10,938 nt of DNA from an uncultured Salinimicrobium sp. (GCA_946887025.1 CAMPJY010000095.1:1-10938), one strand, 5' to 3'. Counted from the first letter of the stretch, positions 1 to 7,601 are shown. Numbers and translations: made by a program. The notes: generated by a model from the letters alone, not told the origin.

Positions 1-22
1 GCTTGTATTTTTCAAGCGGGTG

Positions 23-53
23 CAAATATACTCCTAATTAATTAATTCGCAAA
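23..53 (-). promoter_or_regulatory. Bacteroidota-type promoter firing leftward out of the window
   Basis: Read on the minus strand, a TTTG element (53-50) is followed after 19 bases by TATATTTG (30-23). This matches the Bacteroidota sigma-A consensus of a -33 TTG and a -7 TAnnTTTG with normal spacing. Transcription would start near position 16 and run toward position 1, so the controlled gene lies outside the window. A short inverted repeat (GCTTG at 1-5, CAAGC at 13-17) falls at or just after the expected start site. The -7 element and its next four bases (TATATTTGCACC) are identical to those of the HU promoter in this window. Confidence 0.6.
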
Positions 54-65
54 GGCTTTGTAATT

Positions 66-530
66 TTAATAGGTATGCTTTGCCGCATCCTTGGTGTTCC
101 AGCTGTCCTTGAGCAGTTGCATGAAAGCCAGGGAAAGCACGAAAGTGGTGGCAAATCCCATGAGGGCCACCGTAAATACCAGCATACCTATGGGAACAAA
201 ATAATCGGTTTCCCACATGGTGATCAGCTCTTCCTTAAAGCCCGGATTCAGTTCGGTGGTGTAAATGGCAAAGAAGGCGGTGAAGACGATGGTAGCCACA
301 AATCCAGTCACCATGCTTACCATAAATCCCTTCTGGTATTTATATTTTCCACCTTTCTCAGCCCTGTATTTCTTAATCGCGAGAAACATTCCCGCTGCAG
401 TGATCAGCATGTTCAGCACACTGAATGCGGGGTATTTATGGAGCCCGAACAATGACAGCAACAGAAAATAGGCAATAAGTCCTATGGCGATATAAACTCC
501 ATAAAGTATGGGGATGGAAGACTTCTTCAT
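66..530 (-). CDS. Small integral membrane protein, DUF4199-like
   Basis: This encodes 154 residues with four clear hydrophobic helices at about residues 8-28, 36-52, 69-93 and 111-135. Short charged loops separate them; the one after helix 2 is rich in Lys, Arg and Tyr (about 53-67). There is no signal peptide or recognisable catalytic motif. Length, four-helix layout and the Bacteroidota setting fit the DUF4199 family, whose function is unknown; this assignment is from general resemblance and is not certain. The ATG at 530 is the first in frame and gives a sensible MKKS start before helix 1. The gene is divergent from the M16 operon and separated from it by 186 bases. No strong promoter consensus is visible upstream, and no terminator is seen between its stop and the leftward promoter. 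Confidence 0.6.
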   Translation of the reverse strand: MKKSSIPILYGVYIAIGLIAYFLLLSLFGLHKYPAFSVLNMLITAAGMFLAIKKYRAEKGGKYKYQKGFMVSMVTGFVATIVFTAFFAIYTTELNPGFKEELITMWETDYFVPIGMLVFTVALMGFATTFVLSLAFMQLLKDSWNTKDAAKHTY

Positions 531-716
531 GAGTTGGATTATTGATTCGTTCCATAAATTTCCAAAAAAACAAATGATTATACCCTTAAGGCAGTGTTAA
601 TTTAGAATGATATTGATGTGGCTTTATTATCTCAGCAGGAGAAAATCTTGTGAATTCCTGTAACAAATCCTTATTTTCCCCTACTTATTATCAATCTTAA
701 TAAAATTCTAATTAAA
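531..716. other. Divergent intergenic region upstream of the M16 operon
   Basis: This 186-base AT-rich gap separates two divergent genes and should hold promoters for both. On the plus strand a TTG at 648-650 is followed after 21 bases by TATTTTCC (672-679), a weak match to TAnnTTTG that could serve the M16 operon. On the minus strand no element matches the consensus well; an ATTTG lies near 570-575. No ORF, RNA gene or strong hairpin is apparent. Confidence 0.35.
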
Positions 717-2036
717 ATGATCAACAAATTTAAATTGACTGCCTTCGGCTTGTTCCTTGGACTGACGGGAGTAGCGCAGGAGGTGGAATTTACGGAGTAC
801 GACCTGGACAACGGGCTGCACGTAATTCTGCATCAGGACAATACCGCACCGGTGGTAACCACTTCAGTAATGTATGAGGTAGGAGGAAAAGACAGGATCA
901 ACGGGAAGACCGGGTTCGCGCACTTTTTCGAGCACCTGCTTTTTGAGGGAACTGAAAATATCGGGAATGGGGAATGGTTTAAAATTGTGAGTTCCCATGG
1001 AGGAAGCAATAATGCCAATACATCGAACGACCGAACCTACTACTACGAAGTATTCCCTTCCAATAATCTTGAACTGGGATTATGGATGGAGTCAGAAAGA
1101 ATGCTTCACCCGGTGATAGGCCAAAAAGGGGTGGATACCCAGAATGAGGTGGTAAAGGAAGAGCGCAGAATGCGTTACGACAACACGCCTTACGGGAACA
1201 TCATCAACGAGATCTTCGCCAATCTTTTCGAAAAACATCCTTACAAAGATCCGAACGTAGGCTATATGGATGATCTGGATGCCGCCACTCTTGAGGAGTT
1301 CAAGCAGTTCTTTGATATCTATTATGTGCCCAACAACGCTACTCTGGTAGTAGCCGGGGATATAGACATTGAGGAGACCAAAGAAATGATTCAGGATTAT
1401 TTCGGACCTATCCCTGCCGGGGAAGAGGTGACAAGAGATTTCCCTGAGGAAGAACCTATCACCGAAACCATTGAAGCCACAGCTTACGATGCCAATATCC
1501 AGATCCCTGCCCTGCTTTTAGGGTACAGGACTCCTGCATTTACTGAAAGAGATGCTTATGTGCTGGATATGATCTCTTCCATCCTTTCAGACGGGAAATC
1601 TTCCAGACTGTACAAGAAACTTGTTGACGACCAGAAGCAGGCCCTTGAGGTGGCAGCCATCAATCTGGGGCAGCAGGATTACGGTACGTATGTGATCCTT
1701 GCACTTCCGTTAGGGGAAACTTCCCTTGACACGCTTAAGCAGGAGATCGACGAGGAGATCGTAAAGCTACAGAACGAACTTATCAGCCAGAGGGAATACG
1801 AAAAACTTCAGAATACCTTTGAGAACAGATTTGTGAACGCCAACAGCAGCATTCAGGGAATTGCAGGTTCACTTGCGACTTACCAGATGCTTTATGGAGA
1901 TACCGACCTGATCAATGAGCAGATCGACATCTACCGTTCCATCACCAGGGAAGAGATTCAGGAGGTTGCCAAGAAATACCTGAACCCGAACCAGCGTCTG
2001 GAACTGGAATACCTTCCAAAAAAAGCATCTGAATAA
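717..2036 (+). CDS. Secreted M16B zinc peptidase, catalytic subunit
   Basis: This 439-residue protein has an N-terminal signal peptide, with probable cleavage after Ala20, so it should act in the periplasm. An M16 N-terminal domain follows (about 25-180) with the inverted zinc motif HxxEH as His69, Glu72 and His73. A distal zinc-ligand Glu149 lies 76 residues after His73, as expected for pitrilysin and mitochondrial processing peptidase relatives. The second M16 domain (about 195-430) lacks the Arg...Tyr substrate-binding pair at the usual place (around SSRLYKKLV), which fits a subunit needing a partner. Length is typical of a single M16B subunit. The next gene encodes an M16 protein with the opposite pattern, 20 bases downstream, so an obligate heterodimer is inferred. 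Substrate is unknown; M16B enzymes usually degrade or trim short unfolded peptides. Confidence 0.9.
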   Translation: MINKFKLTAFGLFLGLTGVAQEVEFTEYDLDNGLHVILHQDNTAPVVTTSVMYEVGGKDRINGKTGFAHFFEHLLFEGTENIGNGEWFKIVSSHGGSNNANTSNDRTYYYEVFPSNNLELGLWMESERMLHPVIGQKGVDTQNEVVKEERRMRYDNTPYGNIINEIFANLFEKHPYKDPNVGYMDDLDAATLEEFKQFFDIYYVPNNATLVVAGDIDIEETKEMIQDYFGPIPAGEEVTRDFPEEEPITETIEATAYDANIQIPALLLGYRTPAFTERDAYVLDMISSILSDGKSSRLYKKLVDDQKQALEVAAINLGQQDYGTYVILALPLGETSLDTLKQEIDEEIVKLQNELISQREYEKLQNTFENRFVNANSSIQGIAGSLATYQMLYGDTDLINEQIDIYRSITREEIQEVAKKYLNPNQRLELEYLPKKASE

Positions 2037-2056
2037 TATTCCAAAAGAAAAATACA

Positions 2057-4120
2057 ATGAAAAATAAGATAATTGCATTAGCAGTATTGTTTCTGTGTTC
2101 AGTAGGGGTCCAGGCCCAGATCGATCGCAGCCAAATGCCTGAACCGGGCCCTGCACCAAAGATAAATTTAGAAAAACCTGAGTCCTTCACCCTTAAGAAC
2201 GGATTGAAGGTCCTGGTGGTTGAGAATCATAAACTTCCACGGGTAAACATGACCCTGACCATGGACAATCCTCCTATTTTTGAAGGGGAAAAAGCCGGGC
2301 TGGCCAGCCTGATGGGTTCCCTGTTGGGTAATGGAACTTCAGAAATTCCTAAAGATAAATTTCAGGAAGAGATAGACTATCTGGGAGCAAACATCAACTT
2401 CTTCTCTCAGGGAGCTTCAGCAAACACGCTTTCGAAATATTTCCCCAGGATCTTTGAACTTGTCGCCAAGGGCGCCCTTGATCCTAATTTCACGGAGGAG
2501 GATTTCCAGAATGAAAAGAAAAGAGCTATTGAAGGCCTGAAGGTTGCCGAAAAGGATGTTTCTTCAAACGCCAGCAGGATCAGCAGAGCTCTTACTTTTG
2601 GTGCAGATCATCCTTATGGAGAATTCACTACCATTGAAAGCCTGGAGGCTCTGACCCTGCAGGACGTGAAGGATTTCTACCAGAAATATTTTATTCCTCA
2701 GAATGCATACCTGGTGGTTGTAGGGGATGTGAAACCAAAAGAGGTAAAGAAACTCGCCAACAAATATTTCAAGAAATGGGAAGGCGAACCGCTACCTGCT
2801 TACAATTTCCCTTTGCCTGAAAACGTAGCACAGACCCAGGTTAATTTTGTCGATTTTCCTAACGCCGTACAAAGCGAGGTACAGGTAACTAATGTTATCG
2901 AACTGAAAAAAGGGGATCCGGATTATTTCCCTGCCATCATCGCCAACAAGATCCTTGGAGGCGGAGGTGAAGCGCGTCTTTTCCTGAACCTTCGTGAGGA
3001 CAAGGGATACACCTACGGCGCATATTCCAGCACCGGAGATGATAAATATGTAGCGCGGTTCGTTGCCAGCGCCAGCGTAAGAAATGAAGTTACAGACAGC
3101 GCAGTTGTTGCTTTTCTGGAAGAACTTCACAGAATAAGGGACGAGAAGGTTTCTGCGGAAGAACTGGAGAACGCCAAAGCCAAGTACACAGGGGATTTTG
3201 TGCTTGCCCTGGAACGTCCTTCCACCATTGCACAGTACGCCCTGAACATCGAGACTGATAACCTTCCGGAGAATTTCTACGAGACTTACCTTCAGAAGAT
3301 CAACGCAGTTACTGCGGAAGATGTTCAGCGGGTAGCCCAAAAATACTTCCTTGCTGACAAGGCACGTATAGTGGTTGTTGGAAAAGGAAGTGAAGTGGTG
3401 GAGAATCTTGAGAAACTGACTTACAACGGGGAAGAGATTCCGGTGAAATATTTTGATAAGGATGCCAATCCTATCGAGAAGCCGGTCTTCAAAAAAGAGA
3501 TCGACCCCAGCGTTACAGTAGATGTTGTTCTTGACAAATACATCAAAGCTATCGGCGGGAAAGAAGCCGTAGAAGCTGTGGAAACCGTATATACGGTGGC
3601 GCAGGCCGATATCCAGGGACAGAAACTGGACCTTGAGATGATCACCTCCAGCGAAGGGAAACTAGCTCAATCTGTTTCCATGGGAGGAATGGTTGTCCAG
3701 AAGCAGGTGTTCACAGGAGAAAACGGATTCACCATGGCTCAGGGCCAGAAGATCCCTTACACTGAGGAGCAGGTGCTGGCTGCCAAGCTGGAAGCGCATC
3801 CTTTCCCTGAACTGAATATGGAAAACGCCACTCTTGAAGGCATAGAATCAGTTAATGGGGAAGATGCTTATGTCGTTGCGGTAAGCGGCGATACCAAAAA
3901 CTACTATAGTGTTGACAGTGGATTGAAAGTTCAGTCGATTAAGACTGTAACCCAAGGTCCACAGACAATGAGCATCCCAACCCTCTTCAGCGATTACAAG
4001 GAGGTTAAAGGGGTTCTTTTCCCATTCACCATCACGCAATCCATGGGACCACAGTCCTTTGTGTTTAATGTGAGTGAGATAAAAGTAAACGAAGGAGTTA
4101 CTGATGCAGATTTTGAATAA
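2057..4120 (+). CDS. Non-catalytic M16 partner fused to a LolA-like domain
   Basis: This 687-residue protein has a signal peptide (cleavage near Ala20-Gln21) and two M16 domains (about 40-215 and 220-460). The zinc motif is gone: the three positions aligned to HxxEH read Ser84, Gly87 and Ser88 within an otherwise recognisable GLASLMGSLLGNGT segment. It retains Arg313 and Tyr320 (LREDKGYTY), the pair that binds substrate backbone in two-subunit M16B enzymes. It is therefore the likely partner of the upstream peptidase, with which it forms an operon (20-base gap). About 200 extra residues (483-687) are not M16. They begin with a DKYIKAIGG motif and continue as beta-rich sequence resembling the LolA/LolB-type lipoprotein-binding fold common as an add-on in Bacteroidota periplasmic proteins; that label is an inference. 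A strong terminator follows. Confidence 0.88.
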   Translation: MKNKIIALAVLFLCSVGVQAQIDRSQMPEPGPAPKINLEKPESFTLKNGLKVLVVENHKLPRVNMTLTMDNPPIFEGEKAGLASLMGSLLGNGTSEIPKDKFQEEIDYLGANINFFSQGASANTLSKYFPRIFELVAKGALDPNFTEEDFQNEKKRAIEGLKVAEKDVSSNASRISRALTFGADHPYGEFTTIESLEALTLQDVKDFYQKYFIPQNAYLVVVGDVKPKEVKKLANKYFKKWEGEPLPAYNFPLPENVAQTQVNFVDFPNAVQSEVQVTNVIELKKGDPDYFPAIIANKILGGGGEARLFLNLREDKGYTYGAYSSTGDDKYVARFVASASVRNEVTDSAVVAFLEELHRIRDEKVSAEELENAKAKYTGDFVLALERPSTIAQYALNIETDNLPENFYETYLQKINAVTAEDVQRVAQKYFLADKARIVVVGKGSEVVENLEKLTYNGEEIPVKYFDKDANPIEKPVFKKEIDPSVTVDVVLDKYIKAIGGKEAVEAVETVYTVAQADIQGQKLDLEMITSSEGKLAQSVSMGGMVVQKQVFTGENGFTMAQGQKIPYTEEQVLAAKLEAHPFPELNMENATLEGIESVNGEDAYVVAVSGDTKNYYSVDSGLKVQSIKTVTQGPQTMSIPTLFSDYKEVKGVLFPFTITQSMGPQSFVFNVSEIKVNEGVTDADFE

Positions 4121-4145
4121 GCCTCAGCTTTCTTAGAACAAACAG

Positions 4146-4174
4146 AACCGGCCCTGATAGGGCCGGTTTTTTTT
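4146..4174 (+). terminator. Intrinsic terminator of the M16 operon
   Basis: A perfect 10-bp GC-rich stem (AACCGGCCCT at 4146-4155, AGGGCCGGTT at 4159-4168) closes a three-base GAT loop and runs straight into an eight-T tract (4167-4174). It is 25 bases after the M16 stop codon. Its T tract overlaps the stop codon of the convergent EamA gene (4173-4175). On the minus strand the hairpin is followed by only a short T-poor stretch, so it should work mainly rightward. Confidence 0.92.
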
Positions 4175-5057
4175 ATTCTGCAGTCTTGGTACGGTTTACT
4201 ATTATCACTCCGAGAATGATAATCAGCCCTGAGAAAAGCTGAAACAGGGTAAAACCTTCTCCATCCAGAATTCCCCAGCCTACAGCAACAAGGGGAACTA
4301 TATAGGTCACCGAAGTCGAGAACACGGGATCAGAGATCTGAATAAGCTTATTGAAAATGATAAGGGCTGCGCCGGTTCCTATGATTCCCAGGATAGCAAT
4401 AAAGAACAGGGATAGTGGTAATTCAGGCGTGCTTAGCACCTCCGTTGAAAAGAATCCGGTGTAAGCGAGCACCAGGAGTGCCGGAATGGCGATCATCATG
4501 AAATTCCCCGTTGTAATTGCCAGGGCCGGGATCGATTGTAATTCCCTCTTGATTATATTGGCATTGAAGCCATAAAACAGGGAGGCCAGAATAACCAGCA
4601 AAGAGTACCAGTAATTCTGGTCCGGATTGACTGCAGCCCCTCCGAGGATTAGGGCAGTTGTACCAATGAGCCCTACAATCACTCCTACGAACTTCCTTTT
4701 GATGAATGGCGCCTGAAAGATCAGGATTCCCAGGATCATGGACAGCAAAGGTGTAGTGGAGTTCAGAATGGAAACGATCGCACTGTCAATTTCAGTTTCT
4801 GCGAAGGCAAAGAGATAGGCAGGAAAGAAGGTTCCAAAGAAGCCCGATACCGCGAGCCATTTCCATTGGTGCCTTTTCACTTTTTTCAGGCTCCTGAGGC
4901 CGATGATCAGGAGAAAAAGTGCTGCAAACACTACTCGTAAAGAGCCAACCTGCAGGGCCGTCAAGCCTACCAGCCCCTTTTTTATAAGTATAAAAGAACT
5001 TCCCCATACCAGGGACAGGAGCCCCAGGTAGATCCATTTCATTCTGCTGTTTCCCAT
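4173..5057 (-). CDS. EamA-family (DMT superfamily) inner-membrane transporter
   Basis: The protein of 294 residues is almost entirely hydrophobic, with about ten predicted helices and two tandem EamA repeats (about 8-140 and 150-287). The first helix carries LLSLVWGSSFILIKKGL, a signature of this permease family; repeat 2 contains the matching FYGFNANIIKREL segment. Relatives export amino acids or other metabolites, but substrate cannot be read from sequence. I chose the ATG at 5057 because it precedes the conserved KWIYLGLLSLVWGSSF start by a few residues. Codon 6, at 5042, is an alternative. An in-frame extension to 5144 would overlap gldD and run through a palindrome at 5106-5121 without resembling the family. 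It lies 65 bases after gldD on the same strand and could be the last gene of that transcript. Confidence 0.85.
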   Translation of the reverse strand: MGNSRMKWIYLGLLSLVWGSSFILIKKGLVGLTALQVGSLRVVFAALFLLIIGLRSLKKVKRHQWKWLAVSGFFGTFFPAYLFAFAETEIDSAIVSILNSTTPLLSMILGILIFQAPFIKRKFVGVIVGLIGTTALILGGAAVNPDQNYWYSLLVILASLFYGFNANIIKRELQSIPALAITTGNFMMIAIPALLVLAYTGFFSTEVLSTPELPLSLFFIAILGIIGTGAALIIFNKLIQISDPVFSTSVTYIVPLVAVGWGILDGEGFTLFQLFSGLIIILGVIIVNRTKTAE

Positions 5058-5105
5058 GCTGAAAATTAAAGCGCAAAAGTCGGGATAATTTTTGAATCTG
5101 GAGAG

Positions 5106-5121
5106 ACGCAATGCATTGCGT
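5106..5121. repeat. Perfect 16-bp palindrome, REP-like, next to the gldD stop
   Basis: ACGCAATGCATTGCGT is an exact 16-base palindrome lying one base beyond the gldD stop codon, between gldD and the EamA gene. The left flank (GAGAG) with the palindrome resembles the GAGACGCAATGCATTGCGTCTC core that I recall as a dispersed palindrome in several bacterial genomes; the right flank (TTTTAC) has lost the matching bases. No T tract follows on either strand, so it is a poor intrinsic terminator. It could be a degraded REP element or a transcript 3' end structure. Confidence 0.6.
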
Positions 5122-5122
5122 T

Positions 5123-5695
5123 TTACAAGCCGGATTGCTTCCACCGGACCGTTTCCATCAGGTGGCGGATATCTTCCTTTAAATAAGCCGCAGCGGGCAG
5201 AATGGAGTCGAAATTGGGTCGGGCGTTGAAGTAGACCGAGCCGGTAAGGAAATGATTTATGGAATCGGTGATATAGAATTGCGCCTGGGAAGCAGCATCT
5301 CCCGCCACCTCATAAAACATCCCATAGGTTTTATGAAGTTCATTGGTGTAAATATCCCCTTCAATGGCATCGGCCTTGATGGTGTGTTGCAGGGGCAATT
5401 TCTGCGCATCCATCAGCAGGGAATCTAGATTATTGTCGACGGGCTGATATGTGATGAAGATCTCCCCTTCCATGAACTCGTACCTGATATTTTTCCAGCA
5501 GGGGTTATTGCTTTCAGATCGAGTGATCCTGGCCAGCCTGTTCATCTCAAAAACATAAGGGCAGCCCACGTCCACCAGCTCGTATTCTGCCTCTGGATAT
5601 TCCAGTGCCAGAAAGGCCTTGGGTTTGGGCTGTGCATCCTCTCCGCAGGAGGAAAGGAGCAGCAGGGCAGCCAAAATCATAGTAATTCTCCTCAT
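5123..5695 (-). CDS. gldD: Gliding motility lipoprotein GldD
   Basis: This encodes 190 residues with a short lipoprotein signal peptide ending in a lipobox, LSSC with Cys17 as the lipidated residue, followed by GED. The mature part has GldD-like segments, including FLALEYPEAEYE, a CPYVFEMN motif near residue 45 and a C-terminal SVYFNARPNFDSILPAA stretch. GldD is one of the proteins required for flavobacterial gliding and is linked genetically to the type IX secretion apparatus; it is membrane-anchored and its biochemical role is unresolved. Its ATG overlaps the gldE stop as ATGA (5695-5692), so translation is probably coupled. A second in-frame ATG at codon 6 would still leave a hydrophobic leader, but the coupled start is preferred. 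Identity rests on recognised sequence plus the adjacent gldE. Confidence 0.93.
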   Translation of the reverse strand: MRRITMILAALLLLSSCGEDAQPKPKAFLALEYPEAEYELVDVGCPYVFEMNRLARITRSESNNPCWKNIRYEFMEGEIFITYQPVDNNLDSLLMDAQKLPLQHTIKADAIEGDIYTNELHKTYGMFYEVAGDAASQAQFYITDSINHFLTGSVYFNARPNFDSILPAAAYLKEDIRHLMETVRWKQSGL

Positions 5696-7014
5696 ATCCC
5701 CAGGATGCTCAGTTTTATTTGTTTGATCCTCTTGTTATCTATCACTTCAATAGTAAAACTGTATCTGTCGAATAATATTACATCGTTCTTCTTTGGAAAA
5801 CTGCCTGAGATCTCCAGTAAAAAGCCCGCCAGGGTTTCGGCCTCCCCTTTATTGTCTTCAAAAATGGAGTTATCCTCCAGCCTGAGCACCTTGTAAAAGT
5901 CCTTCAGAGGGGTCTTCCCTTCAAAAACGAAGTTGTTGTCATCCAGTTTGGAGAAAATAAGGTCCTCATCATCAAATTCGTCGCTGATATCCCCGACGAT
6001 CTCTTCAATAATGTCTTCCAGGGAAATAAGCCCGCTGGTGCCTCCATACTCGTCTACCACAATAGCCAGGTGATTCTTCTTGGTCTTGAAATCGTTAAGC
6101 AGGTCGTCCAGCTTCTTGTTTTCTGGTACGAAATAAGGTTCTCTCAGCAGACTTTTCCAGTCGAAATCCTCCCTGTCGATATAGGGCAGCAGATCTTTTA
6201 CGTAAAGAATTCCAGTAACAGAATCAATATTATCGTGATAAACAGGAATTCTGGAATATCCATTTTCGATAATTTCCGGAATAATATCCTTATAACTGCT
6301 GGCTTCGTTAAGAGCAAAAATATCCATCCGGGGCCTCATCACCTGTTTGGTATCGGTATTTCCAAAGGTCACTATCCCCTGCAGTATCTTTTGTTCCTCC
6401 CTGGTGGTGTCCTGGTGACTGGTGAGCTCCAGGGCCTGTGATAACTGATCCACACTGATGCCGGAGCGCTGCTCCCCCAGTTTCTGGTGAAGGAAAATTG
6501 TTGCCAGCCTCATGGGCACGTTCAGGGGCGCCAGCAATTTATCCAGCACCTGAATGGGATAGGCCATGAAATGTGCAAAGGCTACCTTATTCCTGCTCGC
6601 ATAGACCTTCGGGAGGATCTCCCCCATAAGGAGGATGAGGAAAGTCACGACTACCACCTCGAAAATAAAACGGAAGTTGACCCCGTAAAAAATTGTATTG
6701 GTATCCCGGAAAGCCACTTCGATCAAAGCGTCAAAAAGAAGGACAATGGCAATGTTTATAGTGTTGTTGGCAACCAGGAGGGTAGCCAGGAGTTTCTTGG
6801 GTTTGTCCAGAAGATCAATCAGGATCTGTTCCTTCTGACTTCGCTTCTGAAGCTCAGGTTCAAAATCTATGGGTGTCAGCGAAAATAGGGCCACTTCGGC
6901 TCCGGAGATTAAGGCTGAAGCCCCCAAAAGCACCAGAATAACGAACACACCAATTATTTGCTGAAAGTCGATTACAGCGAAAAACTGAATAAAACTGGCA
7001 GGATCAGGATCCAA
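5692..7014 (-). CDS. gldE: Gliding motility-associated protein GldE, CNNM/CBS/CorC family
   Basis: This 440-residue protein has the architecture of the hemolysin C/CorC/CNNM family. A DUF21 membrane domain occupies about residues 15-190, with hydrophobic segments near 19-46, 75-101 and 113-138 and the motif LLMGEILPKVYA. A CBS pair follows at about 205-335 (VMRPRMDIFAL, then SRIPVYHDNIDSVTGILYVKDLL, and VVDEYGGTSGLISLEDIIEEIVGDI). A CorC/HlyC transporter-associated domain closes it at about 345-435. Relatives are Mg2+/Co2+ transport or export proteins. The flavobacterial version beside gldD is called GldE, and overexpressed GldE has been reported to suppress some gldD defects. It sits between ssb (18-base gap) and gldD (ATGA overlap), which makes a transcript of at least three genes likely. 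The ATG at 7014 places the first helix at residue 19, as in relatives. Confidence 0.93.
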   Translation of the reverse strand: MDPDPASFIQFFAVIDFQQIIGVFVILVLLGASALISGAEVALFSLTPIDFEPELQKRSQKEQILIDLLDKPKKLLATLLVANNTINIAIVLLFDALIEVAFRDTNTIFYGVNFRFIFEVVVVTFLILLMGEILPKVYASRNKVAFAHFMAYPIQVLDKLLAPLNVPMRLATIFLHQKLGEQRSGISVDQLSQALELTSHQDTTREEQKILQGIVTFGNTDTKQVMRPRMDIFALNEASSYKDIIPEIIENGYSRIPVYHDNIDSVTGILYVKDLLPYIDREDFDWKSLLREPYFVPENKKLDDLLNDFKTKKNHLAIVVDEYGGTSGLISLEDIIEEIVGDISDEFDDEDLIFSKLDDNNFVFEGKTPLKDFYKVLRLEDNSIFEDNKGEAETLAGFLLEISGSFPKKNDVILFDRYSFTIEVIDNKRIKQIKLSILGI

Positions 7015-7032
7015 ACGTTCTGGTATTGGTTA

Positions 7033-7482
7033 TTAAAATGGTAAATCGTCATTTTCACCGTCGGGGCCGCTCCCTGATGATTCCTGGGACGGGCGTTGCG
7101 CCTGATTACCGGTGGAACGGTTCCCTCCCTGGGATTCCCCAGCCGATTTGGGGGTGAGGAAAGTAAAGTCCAGACATTGAATTTCAGTGGTATATCTTTC
7201 GATTCCCTTATCATCGGTCCATCTTCTGGTCCTGATTCTGCCTTCCACATAGACCTTATCCCCTTTTTTAAGGTATTTTTCGCAGATCTCAGCAGCCTTA
7301 TTGCGAACCACAACATTATGCCATTCGGTATTTTCCACTCTCTCCCCGGTGGTCTTGTTGGTATAGACCTCATTGGTAGCCAAAGGAAAATTCCCAACTG
7401 CCCCGCCATTCTCGAAGTACTTTACTTTTACATCGTCTCCGGTGTGGCCGATCAGCATTACTTTATTTAAGGTTCCTGTCAT
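7033..7482 (-). CDS. ssb: Single-stranded DNA-binding protein
   Basis: The 149-residue protein has the full SSB layout. The N-terminal OB fold covers about residues 1-108, beginning TLNKVMLIGHTGDDVKVKYF and including the conserved TEWHNVVV and GDKVYVEGRIRTRRW segments. A low-complexity linker rich in Gly, Ser, Gln and Asn follows (about 109-142). The acidic tip ends in DDLPF, the tail that recruits SSB partner proteins. It coats single-stranded DNA in replication, recombination and repair, probably as a tetramer. Length is slightly short for the family because of a compact linker. It lies between mutY (119-base gap) and gldE (18-base gap), so gldE expression probably depends partly on ssb transcription. 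A candidate promoter -7 element (TTTATTTG, minus strand, 7573-7566) lies about 85 bases upstream of the start. Confidence 0.96.
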   Translation of the reverse strand: MTGTLNKVMLIGHTGDDVKVKYFENGGAVGNFPLATNEVYTNKTTGERVENTEWHNVVVRNKAAEICEKYLKKGDKVYVEGRIRTRRWTDDKGIERYTTEIQCLDFTFLTPKSAGESQGGNRSTGNQAQRPSQESSGSGPDGENDDLPF

Positions 7483-7601
7483 CTTAGTATTGTTAATTAT
7501 TATTTAAATTCCAAGGTAATAAAAAATTGGCCAAGTACTAAAATTCCTTTCCTGTTTTCTTTCCTCAAATAAACGGTGAAAATACAGAAAAAGCAGGAAT
7601 C
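7483..7601 (-). promoter_or_regulatory. mutY-ssb spacer with inverted repeat and candidate ssb promoter
   Basis: This 119-base AT-rich spacer contains an imperfect inverted repeat: TTCCTG at 7549-7554 pairs with CAGGAA at 7594-7599, and TTTTCT at 7555-7560 with AGAAAA at 7586-7591, leaving a two-base bulge and a loop of about 25 bases. In the minus direction the stem is followed by AGG and then AATTTT, so it could be a weak terminator for mutY. Inside the loop a TTTATTTG (minus strand) differs from TAnnTTTG at one base and may start ssb transcription. No good -33 TTG is visible at the right spacing. Both assignments are tentative. Confidence 0.35.

Noticed and set aside
1..17. Hairpin GCTTG/CAAGC as a terminator
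   Set aside because: The five-base stem has no T tract after it in either useful direction and lies at the start of a predicted leftward transcript.
75..471. Plus-strand ORFs of 126 and 68 residues across the membrane protein gene
   Set aside because: They lie antisense to a convincing four-helix protein, are unlike any family I know and look like shadow frames.
2090..2116. Possible lipoprotein signal in the second M16 protein (LFLC)
   Set aside because: The residue before the Cys is Leu, not Gly, Ala or Ser, and a standard cleavage site follows at Ala20.
2792..3340. Minus-strand ORF of 182 residues inside the second M16 gene
   Set aside because: It is antisense to a strongly supported coding region, with no start context or recognisable domain.
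5058..5144. N-terminal extension of the EamA transporter overlapping gldD
   Set aside because: It adds 29 residues of unlikely sequence read through a palindrome and the end of gldD. The family pattern begins just after 5057.
6070..6888. Plus-strand ORFs of 123 and 133 residues across gldE
   Set aside because: They are antisense frames of a complete, well-recognised gldE and have no domain signature.
6972..7409. Minus-strand ORF of 145 residues overlapping ssb
   Set aside because: It is an alternative frame of ssb, which has a complete OB fold and acidic tail; the composition is frame-shift-like.
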